The notes under the pieces were generated by a model. That model did not search any database. It was given only the letters and a program-made list of their open reading frames with translations, and was not told the origin of the DNA. From Bacteroidales bacterium (lineage in GTDB: Bacteria; Bacteroidota; Bacteroidia; Bacteroidales; JAAUTT01), in NCBI GenBank assembly GCA_012031335.1, contig JAAUTT010000049.1:1-12270 (forward strand): a stretch of DNA of 12,270 nt, written 5' to 3'. Both the position numbers and the translations under genes were made by a program. This document shows positions 1 through 8,850 of this stretch, piece by piece (the first letter of the stretch is position 1; every line of letters starts with the position of its first letter).

Positions 1-396
1 GACCTGACTGTAAAGCCTTCCAATAAAATTATAGTAGAGATTGACAGCTTCAAGGGTGTTTCTATTGATGAATGCGCTAAGGTAAGCTCTGTGCTCGAAT
101 CCAGGCTCGATCGGAATATTGAAGATTTTGAACTTGAAGTTTCTTCACCCGGACTTGGTCAACCTTTCAAAGTTTTGCAGCAATATCAGAAAAATATTGG
201 TAAACAGGTATCTGTGCTGCTTAAATCCGGAACCAAGTATACAGGGAAACTTTTGGAGGCTGAACAGGCAGGTATCAAATTCGAATTTCAGGAAAAAACA
301 CGTATCGAAGGAAAGAAAAAACCGGAAATGGTTACTATCATAAAGGAGTTGAATTACAACGAGATAAAATTAACCAAAGTGATAATTAATTTTTAA
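1..396 (+). CDS. rimP: Ribosome maturation factor RimP, 5'-truncated by the window edge
   Basis: RimP assists late assembly of the 30S ribosomal subunit in the cytoplasm. Frame 1 is open from the first base to a TAA at 394-396, giving about 131 residues without an N-terminus. The first residues (DLTVKPSNKIIVEID), followed by a DECAKVSS stretch and then DFELEVSSPGLGQPF, match the RimP N-terminal domain. The rest (KQVSVLL...GKLLEAE...IKEL) fits the C-terminal SH3-like barrel. About 30-40 residues are probably missing before the window, judged from the usual family length. A GTG at 91 would give a shorter protein, but RimP similarity continues upstream of it, so it is not the start. nusA begins 19 bases downstream, the normal rimP-nusA-infB order, so co-transcription is likely. 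Identification is by motif reading and gene order. Confidence 0.93.
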   Translation, partial: DLTVKPSNKIIVEIDSFKGVSIDECAKVSSVLESRLDRNIEDFELEVSSPGLGQPFKVLQQYQKNIGKQVSVLLKSGTKYTGKLLEAEQAGIKFEFQEKTRIEGKKKPEMVTIIKELNYNEIKLTKVIINF

Positions 397-415
397 TGAG
401 CCAAATTTTGGGAAT

Positions 416-1654
416 ATGGAAAACCTTAATTTAATCGACACATTCTCTGAGTTCAAAGAGCTAAAGAACATTGACAGGGCAACCATGATGAGTGTTCTGG
501 AGGATGTTTTTCGTAATATGTTGATTAAGAAGTATAATACTGATAAGAATTTCGACATCATTATCAACATTGATAAAGGCGACTTTGAAATTTGGAGAAA
601 CAGAGAAATTGTAGAAGACTCGGAGATATCTGATCCAAATCTTCAGATACCTATATCAGAAGCATTAAAGATAGATCCCGATTATGCCGTTGGCGAAGAC
701 GTAACCGATGAAGTTAAACTGCTCGATTTTGGTCGTCGTGCCATTTTGGCTTTACGTCAAAATCTCACTTCCAGGATTATGGAACTTGAGAAAGGCAATA
801 TTTACGGGAAATATAAGGATCGTATCGGAGAAGTAATTACCGGCGAAGTTTACCAGGTTTGGAAAAGGGAGATATTAATTCTCGATGACGATGGTAATGA
901 GCTTATACTTCCCAAAAATGAGCAGATTCCTTCTGACCATTTTCGCAAAGGAGACAATATACGGGCAATAGTATTACGTGTCGAAATGAGGAATAACAAT
1001 CCGCTCATTGTTCTTTCGCGTACATCTCCCATATTTCTCGAAAGATTATTCGAGCTTGAAGTCCCTGAGATTTTCGACGGACTTATTACCATCAAGAAAA
1101 TTGTTCGGGTTCCTGGTGAAAGAGCCAAAGTGGCTGTTGAATCATACGATGAGCGTATCGATCCGGTTGGAGCATGTGTTGGTATGAAAGGTTCCCGTAT
1201 ACACGGCATCGTTCGGGAACTTCGTAACGAAAATATTGATGTAATCAATTTTACAAATAATAACCAGTTATTTATTTCCAGGGCACTGAGTCCGGCTAAA
1301 ATATCATCCATTAAGATTAACGAACCTGCAAAACGTGCCGAGGTATATCTTAAACCCAACGAAGTTTCCCTTGCCATTGGTAAAGGTGGGTTAAATATTA
1401 AACTTGCAAGTCAGCTAACAGGTTATGAAATTGATGTTTACCGCGAAGCCGATGAGGAAGAAGAAGATGATGTTAACCTCGACGAATTTGTTGATGAAAT
1501 CGAAGGATGGGTCATCGACGAACTCAAGGCTGTAGGTTGTGATACCGCAAGAAGCGTTTTGAGGTTAAGTGCTGAAGAATTATTGAAACGTACCGACCTC
1601 GAAGAAGAGACTATCCGCGATGTACTTAAAATTCTGCGTTCGGAATTTGAATAA
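416..1654 (+). CDS. nusA: Transcription termination/antitermination factor NusA
   Basis: NusA binds RNA polymerase and nascent RNA and modulates pausing, termination and antitermination. The frame is intact at 412 residues, a normal length for forms without the extra C-terminal repeats of Escherichia coli. Visible domains are an N-terminal polymerase-binding domain (about 1-130), an S1 domain (about 137-200, starting GEVITGEVYQVW), and two KH domains. KH1 has its GxxG loop at G256-M-K-G259, within VGACVGMKGSRI; KH2 has GKGG at 322-325, within AIGKGGLNIKLASQ. An acidic linker (about 345-360) leads to a C-terminal helical region (about 362-412) with helix-hairpin-helix character. The ATG at 416 lies 19 bases after the rimP stop, and no strong Shine-Dalgarno sequence is seen, as is usual in Bacteroidota. 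It sits in the rimP-nusA-infB operon and shows no sign of damage. Confidence 0.97.
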   Translation: MENLNLIDTFSEFKELKNIDRATMMSVLEDVFRNMLIKKYNTDKNFDIIINIDKGDFEIWRNREIVEDSEISDPNLQIPISEALKIDPDYAVGEDVTDEVKLLDFGRRAILALRQNLTSRIMELEKGNIYGKYKDRIGEVITGEVYQVWKREILILDDDGNELILPKNEQIPSDHFRKGDNIRAIVLRVEMRNNNPLIVLSRTSPIFLERLFELEVPEIFDGLITIKKIVRVPGERAKVAVESYDERIDPVGACVGMKGSRIHGIVRELRNENIDVINFTNNNQLFISRALSPAKISSIKINEPAKRAEVYLKPNEVSLAIGKGGLNIKLASQLTGYEIDVYREADEEEEDDVNLDEFVDEIEGWVIDELKAVGCDTARSVLRLSAEELLKRTDLEEETIRDVLKILRSEFE

Positions 1655-1722
1655 ATACATTGATATATATTAACTTAGCGCAGCAAATACAACAAGGCAT
1701 AATAAACGTACAGGATTAATTT

Positions 1723-4700
1723 ATGATAGATAAAAAAGAACTGAGACTCAGTAAATTAGCAAGGGAATTCAATGTAGGGATTTCCACTATTGTCGATTTT
1801 CTTAAAAAGAAAGGACATACTGTGGATCCAAATCCTAATACAAAAGTGGCTCCCGAGCTGTTCGATGTCCTGTCAAAAGAATATAGTTCCGATATCAATG
1901 CTAAAAAAGGAATCGGAAAAAGTAAATCTGCGCTCTCTTAGGGAAAAGAAGGAAACTATTACCATAGACGAAACTCCTGGAAATACCGAAGAGGAAGAAG
2001 TTATAGAAAAGGAATTATTAATAAAAGATACCAGTACCGGCAAAAAAGCTCCATTATTAATTGAACCGAAACGTGATATTAAGGAGCCTGAGGTAAAGGT
2101 GATAGGGAAAATCGATCTCGAATCGATTGGTAAACCTAAACCAAAACCTGTTGAAAAACCTGTTGAAAAACCTATAGAAAAGCCTGTAGAAAAGTTTGTT
2201 GTGCATGAAGCTCCAAAGCCAAAAGCTCCAGAGGTTCAGGAACCCAAAGTTGAAAAGATACCCGAAAAACCGGTTGAAAAGCCTATCGAAAAGGTTGCTG
2301 AAAAGCCGGTAGAAAAACCCAAAGAAAAGATCGAAGAAAACCAGTTGAAGTGATTCCAGTAAAAGAAGTTGAACCTGTGGCTCAACAACATGTTATTGAT
2401 ACTGTTCAGACCCCCGAGCCCGAAGTAATTGCTCCGGTTATAAAAACTGAGCAGAATATTCCTGCTCCTGAAAATGAGGTTATCACTGCTAAGGCTGAGT
2501 TTGAGTCCGACATTCGTGTTGTGGGAAGAATTGACCTTGACTCTATCAACTTGAGGACCAGGCCACCAAAGAAAACCAAAGAACAACGTGACGAAGAACG
2601 CCGGGAAAAACACCAGCAAAATCGTCCGCAGCAGTCTCATCAGCAACAGCAACAACAACAGGAAAGACGTCCTTCAACTGACGAAAGAACTCCTGAGCAA
2701 CGTCAGCAACAACGCAATCAGCAAGCTAACCGGGAAGAAAGACGCCCGCACGACCCTAACAGACGCCCATTTCCACGACCTGAAGTTAGAGGAGAAAAGG
2801 ACGATAAAGTTATCAGAGCCGAAGCTCAAAAGCTTTCAGGACCTACAGTTGTAGGTAAGATTGATCTTCCTTCCGCTGACGATCGCAAAAAACCTGTTGC
2901 ATCTTCTGACGTTTACGACGCCAAAAAGAAAAAACGCAAAAGAATTCGTAAGGACAACGAAAGAGTACCTGTTCAAGGGAAAGATAATAAACCACAGACT
3001 CCGCAACAACAAGCAGATAACAAAGCAAGATTTGCCAATAAAGGCCCTGTTGATAACCGAAAGAGACGTCCAATTCGTCAGGAAGTCAGCGAAGAAGATG
3101 TTCAAAAACAAATTAAAGATACACTTGCCCGACTTACTTCAAAAGGTAAATCGAAAACTTCCAAATATCGCCGCGAAAAACGCGATATTGTTAGCCACCG
3201 GATGCAGGAGGAACTTGAACAAACCGCACGCGATAAAAACATTTTAAAAGTTACTGAGTTTGTATCAGTAAACGAATTAGCCTCTATGATGGAAGTTCCT
3301 GTTACGGCAGTTATTTCTACCTGTATGAATATGGGCTTGTTTGTTTCGATAAACCAGCGGCTTGATGCCGAAACAATGGCCCTTGTTGCCGATGAATTTA
3401 ACTTCAAAGTTGAGTTTATCAGTGTTGAGGTTCAGGAAGCTATCAAGGTTGAGGAGGATACTCCCGACGATCTGCTTACTCGTCCGCCAATTGTTACAGT
3501 TATGGGTCACGTTGACCATGGCAAAACCAAACTTCTCGACTATATCCGCAGTGCTAACGTAATTGCTGGTGAAGCAGGTGGTATTACCCAACATATCGGG
3601 GCCTATGCTGTTGAACTTGAGAATGGCCGAAAAATCACTTTCCTTGATACACCTGGTCACGAAGCTTTTACTGCCATGCGTGCACGTGGCGCAAAAATTA
3701 CCGATGTATCCATTATTGTGGTTGCAGCCGACGATGGCGTTATGCCTCAAACAAAGGAAGCCATCAACCACGTTTCGGCCGCCGGTGTACCTATTGTTTT
3801 TGCCATTAATAAAATTGACAAACCCGACGCCAACCCCGAGAAGATTAAAGAAGAACTCGCCAATTTGAATTATTTGGTTGAGGATTGGGGTGGTAAATAT
3901 CAGTCACAGGAAATTTCTGCAAAGAGCGGTTTGAATATCGATCTGCTTCTTGAAAAAGTGCTTCTGGAAGCCGAATTGCTCGATTTAAAGGCCAACCCCA
4001 ACAAAAGAGCTTTTGGAACAGTGGTTGAATCCTCGCTCGACCGTGGTCGTGGATTTATTGCAACCATTCTTGTACAGGGAGGAACCTTGCATACAGGCGA
4101 TGTAATTCTGGCCGGAAGTTATTTTGGTCACATCAAAGCCATGTATAACGAACGTAACCAAAAAATTGATTCGGCTGGTCCTGCCATGCCGGTTCTGATT
4201 CTTGGACTTGATGGCGCTCCACAGGCTGGTGATACTTTCAATGTGCTCGAAGATATCAAAGAAGCCAAAGATATCGCTTCAAAACGCGAAATGTTACAAC
4301 GCGAACAAGGTTTACGTACCAAGAAACATATTACGCTCGATGAAATTGGTCGTCGTATTGCCATAGGTAATTTCCAGGAACTGAATATTATTGTTAAGGG
4401 TGATGTGGACGGCTCCGTTGAAGCACTTTCCGACTCACTTATAAAACTGTCGACGCCGGAAATTCAGGTTAATGTAATTCATAAAGCAGTTGGACAGATT
4501 TCCGAATCGGATGTTGTGTTGGCAACGGCTTCAAACGCTATCATCGTTGGTTTCCAGGTACGTCCTTCAGTAAATGCCCGCCGTTTGGCCGAGAAAGAAC
4601 AGATCGACATTCGCTTCTATTCCATTATTTACGATGCCATTGAAGAAATTCGTGCGGCCATGGAAGGAATGTTATCTCCCGAAATTAAAGAAGAGATTAC

Positions 4701-5016
4701 CGGAACAGCTGAAGTACGCGAAGCCTTTAAAATTACCAAAGTTGGTACGGTTGCCGGTTGCTTCGTTAAAGAAGGTAAACTGCTCCGTTCATCGAAGGTG
4801 CGTATCATACGCGACGGTATTGTAATTCATACCGGTGAACTTGGTTCGCTCAAGCGGTTTAAGGATGATGTTAAGGAAGTATCGAACGGCTATGAATGTG
4901 GTTTGAATATCCATAACTATAATGATATCAAAGTTGGAGACTTTGTTGAAGGATTTACCGAATTGAGGTTAAAAAGAAACTTTAATATATCCAAATACTT
5001 AAGGAAAAGCCGGTGA
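1723..5016 (+). CDS. infB: Translation initiation factor IF-2, read across two compensating frameshifts
   Basis: IF2 is the GTPase that places initiator tRNA on the 30S subunit and drives subunit joining. The corrected protein is about 1,097 residues. It has an IF2_N domain at 5-55 ([19 protein letters not shown]), a long charged linker (about 60-505), a second IF2_N-like domain (about 508-565), then the G domain. The G domain shows G1 GHVDHGKT (3505-3528), DTPGH (3646-3660), NKID (3808-3819) and SAK (3916-3924). Domains II-IV run to the C-terminus. The frame breaks twice: an apparent extra A in the A6 run at 1903-1908 (restoring [17 protein letters not shown]), and an apparent missing A in the A4 run at 2337-2340 (restoring [15 protein letters not shown]). 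The two cancel, so the catalytic part is in frame with the ATG at 1723. The linker has three GxIDL blocks, PVEK repeats and a Gln/Arg-rich stretch (about 2596-2760). Identity is certain; whether the indels are real is not. Confidence 0.96.
2147..2329 (+). repeat. 12-base degenerate tandem repeat encoding PVEK units in the IF2 linker
   Basis: Four consecutive 12-base units start at 2147, 2159, 2171 and 2183 (CCTGTTGAAAAA, the same again, CCTATAGAAAAG, CCTGTAGAAAAG), encoding [17 protein letters not shown] second run of five more degenerate units starts at 2270 ([20 protein letters not shown]). Between them is a non-repeat spacer of about 75 bases. The repeats are in phase with the coding frame and extend a flexible Lys/Glu/Pro linker. 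The A-rich units sit just upstream of the missing-A site at 2337-2340. Confidence 0.85.
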
Positions 5017-5031
5017 ATCCGGCTTTTTTAT
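5005..5031. terminator. Intrinsic terminator at the end of infB, probably bidirectional
   Basis: A perfect 9-bp stem AAAAGCCGG (5005-5013) / CCGGCTTTT (5019-5027) closes a five-base loop TGAAT, with the T run continuing to 5029. The infB stop TGA (5014-5016) lies inside the loop, so the last codons of infB form the left arm. Read from the other strand, the same hairpin follows the cytochrome stop (5034-5032) and ends in TTTT then CCTTAAG, a weaker U-tract. It can therefore end both converging transcripts. Confidence 0.88.
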
Positions 5032-5457
5032 TTAGTATTTGCTCAATGTGTCTGAATTAATATGAATTATAAATGCTGAGAGGTTTGAAATTTCTTCTTC
5101 GGTTATCACAGGTTTAGGCATTTTTTTGGTCGAAAATGAATCGGGCTTTTCATAATCCGGGTTCCGGATCGATTGTTTTATGTACTCCTCGTCTATAGTT
5201 ATGGTATATGGTTTCTTTTCTCTCAAGACCCGAATATTTTTACCCAGTATATTATTCAACGGGGGGCCATACATTTTGTCACCTTTGAGAGAATGACAAG
5301 TCATACATCCCATGCTGCCAAATAGTTCTTTCCCTTTCCTGATATTCTCCTTCCTTGCCAGAGCCTTTTCCGATTCGTTTTTGCACGAGTAAATTGTTAG
5401 TAATATTAGAAAGGCTAATAACAATTGGTTTTGTACCCGAAAAATTATTAAAGTCAT
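5032..5457 (-). CDS. Small lipoprotein c-type cytochrome (COX2-tail type)
   Basis: This is a predicted periplasm-facing monoheme electron carrier of 141 residues. The N-terminus is a hydrophobic signal (about 10-24) ending in a lipobox-like IYSC with Cys25, suggesting a lipid-anchored protein. The heme-binding CMTCH is at 51-55 (Cys51, Cys54, His55). Met113 in KKMPKP is the likely sixth heme ligand. The layout GCxxCHSLKGD...YGPPLNNILGK...DEEYIKQSIRNP...MPKP...EEEISNLSAFI resembles the cytochrome c domain fused to the C-terminus of some cytochrome oxidase subunit II proteins (family knowledge). Its ATG overlaps the stop of the upstream membrane gene as ATGA, which suggests translational coupling and a shared complex or pathway. 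It is the last gene of the minus-strand operon and abuts the shared terminator. The natural electron donor and acceptor cannot be told from the sequence. Confidence 0.9.
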   Translation of the reverse strand: MTLIIFRVQNQLLLAFLILLTIYSCKNESEKALARKENIRKGKELFGSMGCMTCHSLKGDKMYGPPLNNILGKNIRVLREKKPYTITIDEEYIKQSIRNPDYEKPDSFSTKKMPKPVITEEEISNLSAFIIHINSDTLSKY

Positions 5458-7401
5458 ATCAGTTTTGTAAAAAAAAGTATCATTACAATAACAGCTAATA
5501 TAATAAATAGTCCCATGGGAAGAATTAAATTGAAATGTTTACCAGATTTCTCCATTTCATTCCAGATTATTCTTTTCAAATTCCTAAGACTTAGGTATAA
5601 CCCTGTTAATACTACTATTGACTGAACCCAGGGTACAAACCCGGGAATAAACTGATGCCAGGGGATGTTTGCTGTTCCGAAAAAATCCCATCCCCAGCCA
5701 AATGGATCGGAGAAAGATTGAGCGATAAACGTTACATTTACAAATAGCATCGGAATCACAAATGCTATCCAGAGCATTAACCCAAGTGGCAGTAGCGAAC
5801 CAGTTTAACGACAGAAATATTTCTTTAATGGAAAATTCCGTTTTTGATAAGAATTTCCCGGCTTTGGATAATAAAAAAATTAACCCTGGCAGCAAAACCA
5901 ACGCAAAGTCCAAACAATAAGCACATAAATACCAAACAAATCCCAGTTACCTTTGTCCAGAATATTTACATAATCGCGCACTATTGCCCAATGCCCCTCA
6001 TACAAAATACTGTAAACTACTGCTAATGCAAATATAGAATGGTAAGCCATGATTCACTGTATTGTTTAGTTACGGTTTCGCTTGCGAAGGGCCTTTTGTA
6101 AATGGCAACATTGTTATAGAGGCAACTGCGTGTGCATTCCAGGCAAAGCCCACATGCTGCATTATCTTTCAAATTCGCAACATTAATTCCGTATGGGCAA
6201 GCCCAACCTTTGGAACTGCCATGCTCACAATAATGCGATTTACAACGTTCACAAACAGTTTTTGACTTGCTTCGCAGGACCAGCGGGCTCATTCTTGAAA
6301 ATGAACCAACAAAAACGCTGACGGGACAAACATATCTGCAAAAAGCCCTAAGCTCCCAGATCATCGACATTAGGGTAGGGACTAATAATAGCAAAAGGAC
6401 TGTGATGCCCGATATATATGGTTTTGCTACAAGAGTTGTCGAAAAAGTTGCCAGGACAAGAAATACAATCAATCTTAACCAGTCGTTCCTTAAAAATTTC
6501 GGCCATTTGAGAAACAATCCCGAAAATTTATTATTGTATTCTTTTGTTTTACCCGGCAGGGGGTTAAAAAAAGACCCCCGCTGAAACATTTCACCAAGAA
6601 AGGGAAGAGGACATATTGTGCACCATATCCTGCCGAAAATTGGGGTTAAAACCGCTACAAGTATGAATAACCAAACCGCCCACATCAATAATACTCCCAG
6701 ATTGCGGCCTGACATTTGAGTACCGAAAACCGATGTAAGAATTACAATGTAAATCATTAGCATGGCCATTATGGTAAGAATCGCCTGTGGCCATCGCGAA
6801 ACCAGCAGTTTATTGAAGATTCCTTTCCGACTGAGCAAGGGCGTCAATTCCTTTTCTTCATAGTCATAAAAGAGGAGTGGGGTTCTTTTAAAAAAAGATA
6901 CTATCCAGAAGAATACAATTCCCAGAATGATGCCAAAACTGAACCAAAGTAAAGTATTGGGCAGAACAACCAGTTTACCCAGTTCAAAGGCATGCATGGG
7001 ACCACACCAAACATGGCACCGGTAGTTGCTTTTAGAAAATATAAAGTTATAGATGCCAGGATGCCTGGCTGTAAGCACATACTCTTTCGTAATTAACGCT
7101 TTTCGGGAGGGGTCGCTGGTGCTAAATACTTCAACTTCGCTGCGGGCAGGGCTTACTTTTACATCAATGTCAAATTCTTCCAGAAAAAAGGAATGGCCGG
7201 TATCTTCGGTCGAAAAAGTAAGATGAAGCCTGTCGCCCCGGTTACATCGAATAACTGAAGGTTCTTTTCCGTATCGGAAACTTTTGATATGTATGTACTT
7301 GTCAGTGGGTTGGGTAATAAAAAATTGTGAAACGATTGCAGCAATCAACCCAAAGAAAGGATGATGAGAATTTGTTTAAGGCCTCTGATAATTTTTTTCA
7401 T
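5454..7401 (-). CDS. Membrane CuA-like cupredoxin / NosR-NapH-like [4Fe-4S] protein, broken by four single-base indels
   Basis: Correcting four indels gives one frame of about 649 residues: ATG at 7401-7399, missing base at 7347-7348 (restores LKQILIILSLGLIAAIVSQ), at 6047-6048 (SESWAYHSIF) and at 5904 (VWTLALVLLPG), and an extra base at 5804-5806 (SLTGSLLPLGL). It has an N-terminal membrane segment, then a periplasmic cupredoxin domain (about 28-145) with His70, Cys129, Cys133 and His137 laid out as in a CuA site; Glu140 stands where the Met ligand is expected. About four membrane segments follow, with cysteine pairs CTICP (261/264) and CRYVCP (355/359). Two ferredoxin-type clusters come next (Cys384, 387, 392, 402 and Cys417, 420, 423, 427), then about five more membrane segments. 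It probably passes electrons across the membrane between Fe-S centres and periplasmic copper or heme. The alternative is separate genes: a 6023-7348 frame plus small membrane proteins. The spacing to its neighbours (15 bases upstream, ATGA overlap downstream) favours one gene. Confidence 0.75.
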
Positions 7402-7416
7402 CCTTTAAGTTCTAAA

Positions 7417-8805
7417 CTACTTCCGGAGTTTCGCATTGTTTTTCCAAAGCAAAACTCTGGCCATACGGTCAAAAGGAGGATAGGTATGCATGTTGCCGGT
7501 AATTATATCCAATTCTCCATCGTTGTTATAATCGGCAATATCCAGCGAAAGAATGTGTGTTGGCGTTTTGGCAATATCGTGCCGGATAAATTTCATCGAT
7601 CCATCGTTCTCCAGCCAGATAATACTCTGCGATTCAGGGTTGTCCCACAGATTAAATGCACTTACAGCAAAGAGATCGATATCATTATCATGATCAATAT
7701 CAGCAGGTTTAACATTGGTAGCACCTGTAAAATTACAGATGCGATGGTATTCAAAGTTGATATTTCCTTTATTCTCGAACCATTGTACACCATGCCACGG
7801 ACGGCCTTGCGGAGGAATGTAATCAAAGGCGTCGCCGTTTGTGTATAATATATCTTCCTTGCCATCCTGATTTATGTCGGAGATAAATATACTGCTCGAA
7901 CCATAATCCTGATTGCTGGAACCCCAGATAAGTTTAGGCTGAAAATTTCCTTTTCCATCGTTAACAAAACAATATATTTCTTCCCATTCCTGGCTTACAA
8001 GCGAAATGATATCATTATCATTGTCATGGTCAATATCAATTATTTCTACATTAATTGGTCCCGAAAGATTCTGCAGGATATGGCTTTTGAATTTCCAGTT
8101 ACCAAGATTTTCAATCCACCGTGTTTCGCCATCGTCGTAACCAAATTGAGCCACTGCCAGATCGATGTCTCCGTCATTATCCAGATCGCCGGCACGAACA
8201 TCCGAAACCCTGGCTATTTTTTCAGCTACAAGGTGACTTTTAAAATTTTGTTTACCGTCGTTTTCAAGTATCACAACTGAGCCTATTTTGTCGTTATTGG
8301 GGAAAAGCATGCCTAAAATGCCTACCATAATATCGAGGTCTCCATCAATATCGAAATCAAAAGCCTGAACATGTGCAGGAGCAATGAGGTCGCCTGCAAG
8401 GATTGTTTCAGTAAAAGTATTCGCCGGACTTTGACGTATCGACGAAACAAAATTGTTTTTAGCATCGCATACTAAAGCATCCATAAGCCCATCTTTGTCT
8501 AAATCGACTGATAGCACATGAGCAATGAGCGGAGGTTCGGTAAATTTTTGTCCTACAGACAGCTGATCCAGGAAATCTATTTTTATACCTGCGGTACTCT
8601 CCGATTCCTGCGATGAGTCTCCTGAGTTGTCCTTCTTACCTATAATTCGTTCTATAACTTTATACCAGCTCATTCCTGTTCTTGCAGACTGATATGCTAA
8701 AAAAGCCAGGGGGACCCCCACGAAAAGTGCTAATATGATAATAACAGGGACGATATTTCTCCTCCTCTTTCGGGGCTGAGAACTGCTTGTAGTGTTACTT
8801 GGCAT
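7417..8805 (-). CDS. Membrane-anchored FG-GAP/VCBS repeat protein, predicted seven-bladed beta-propeller
   Basis: This intact frame of 462 residues starts with a short Ser/Thr-rich tail, a basic RKRRR patch and one membrane segment (about 18-38), so the N-terminus is inside and the body periplasmic. A Ser/Gly/Glu-rich spacer (about 58-72) follows. Seven Asp-rich calcium-loop motifs of the DxDxDGxxD type occur at 101, 150, 207, 257, 310, 369 and 425 (for example DLDKDGLMD, DFDIDGDLD, DLDNDGDID). They are spaced by about 45-60 residues, as expected for the blades of an FG-GAP/VCBS beta-propeller. Such propellers usually bind proteins or form scaffolds, and no catalytic motif is recognised. The gene lies between the TPR gene (45 bases upstream) and the CuA/Fe-S gene (15 bases downstream), so it is probably a structural or assembly partner of that electron-transfer protein. 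That function is inference from context. Confidence 0.85.
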   Translation of the reverse strand: MPSNTTSSSQPRKRRRNIVPVIIILALFVGVPLAFLAYQSARTGMSWYKVIERIIGKKDNSGDSSQESESTAGIKIDFLDQLSVGQKFTEPPLIAHVLSVDLDKDGLMDALVCDAKNNFVSSIRQSPANTFTETILAGDLIAPAHVQAFDFDIDGDLDIMVGILGMLFPNNDKIGSVVILENDGKQNFKSHLVAEKIARVSDVRAGDLDNDGDIDLAVAQFGYDDGETRWIENLGNWKFKSHILQNLSGPINVEIIDIDHDNDNDIISLVSQEWEEIYCFVNDGKGNFQPKLIWGSSNQDYGSSSIFISDINQDGKEDILYTNGDAFDYIPPQGRPWHGVQWFENKGNINFEYHRICNFTGATNVKPADIDHDNDIDLFAVSAFNLWDNPESQSIIWLENDGSMKFIRHDIAKTPTHILSLDIADYNNDGELDIITGNMHTYPPFDRMARVLLWKNNAKLRK

Positions 8806-8850
8806 GATGTTTCTATTTAATTAATGGGGATTTTAATCTTGTATTATTAT

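Noticed and set aside
850..1377. 175-codon open frame antisense to nusA
   Set aside because: It lies wholly within the well-supported nusA frame and its translation has no recognisable domain.
3277..3771. 164-codon open frame antisense to infB
   Set aside because: It is opposite the conserved IF2 G domain, and its Cys/His/Asn-rich translation looks like a reverse-strand shadow.
7336..7348. In-frame UGA near the start of the CuA gene as a selenocysteine or recoding site
   Set aside because: The protein continues in a different frame after this point (LIAAIVSQ), so a missing base explains it and a recoded UGA would not.
7327..7848. 173-codon open frame on the plus strand
   Set aside because: It overlaps the propeller and CuA/Fe-S genes, both supported by motifs, and has no family-like features.
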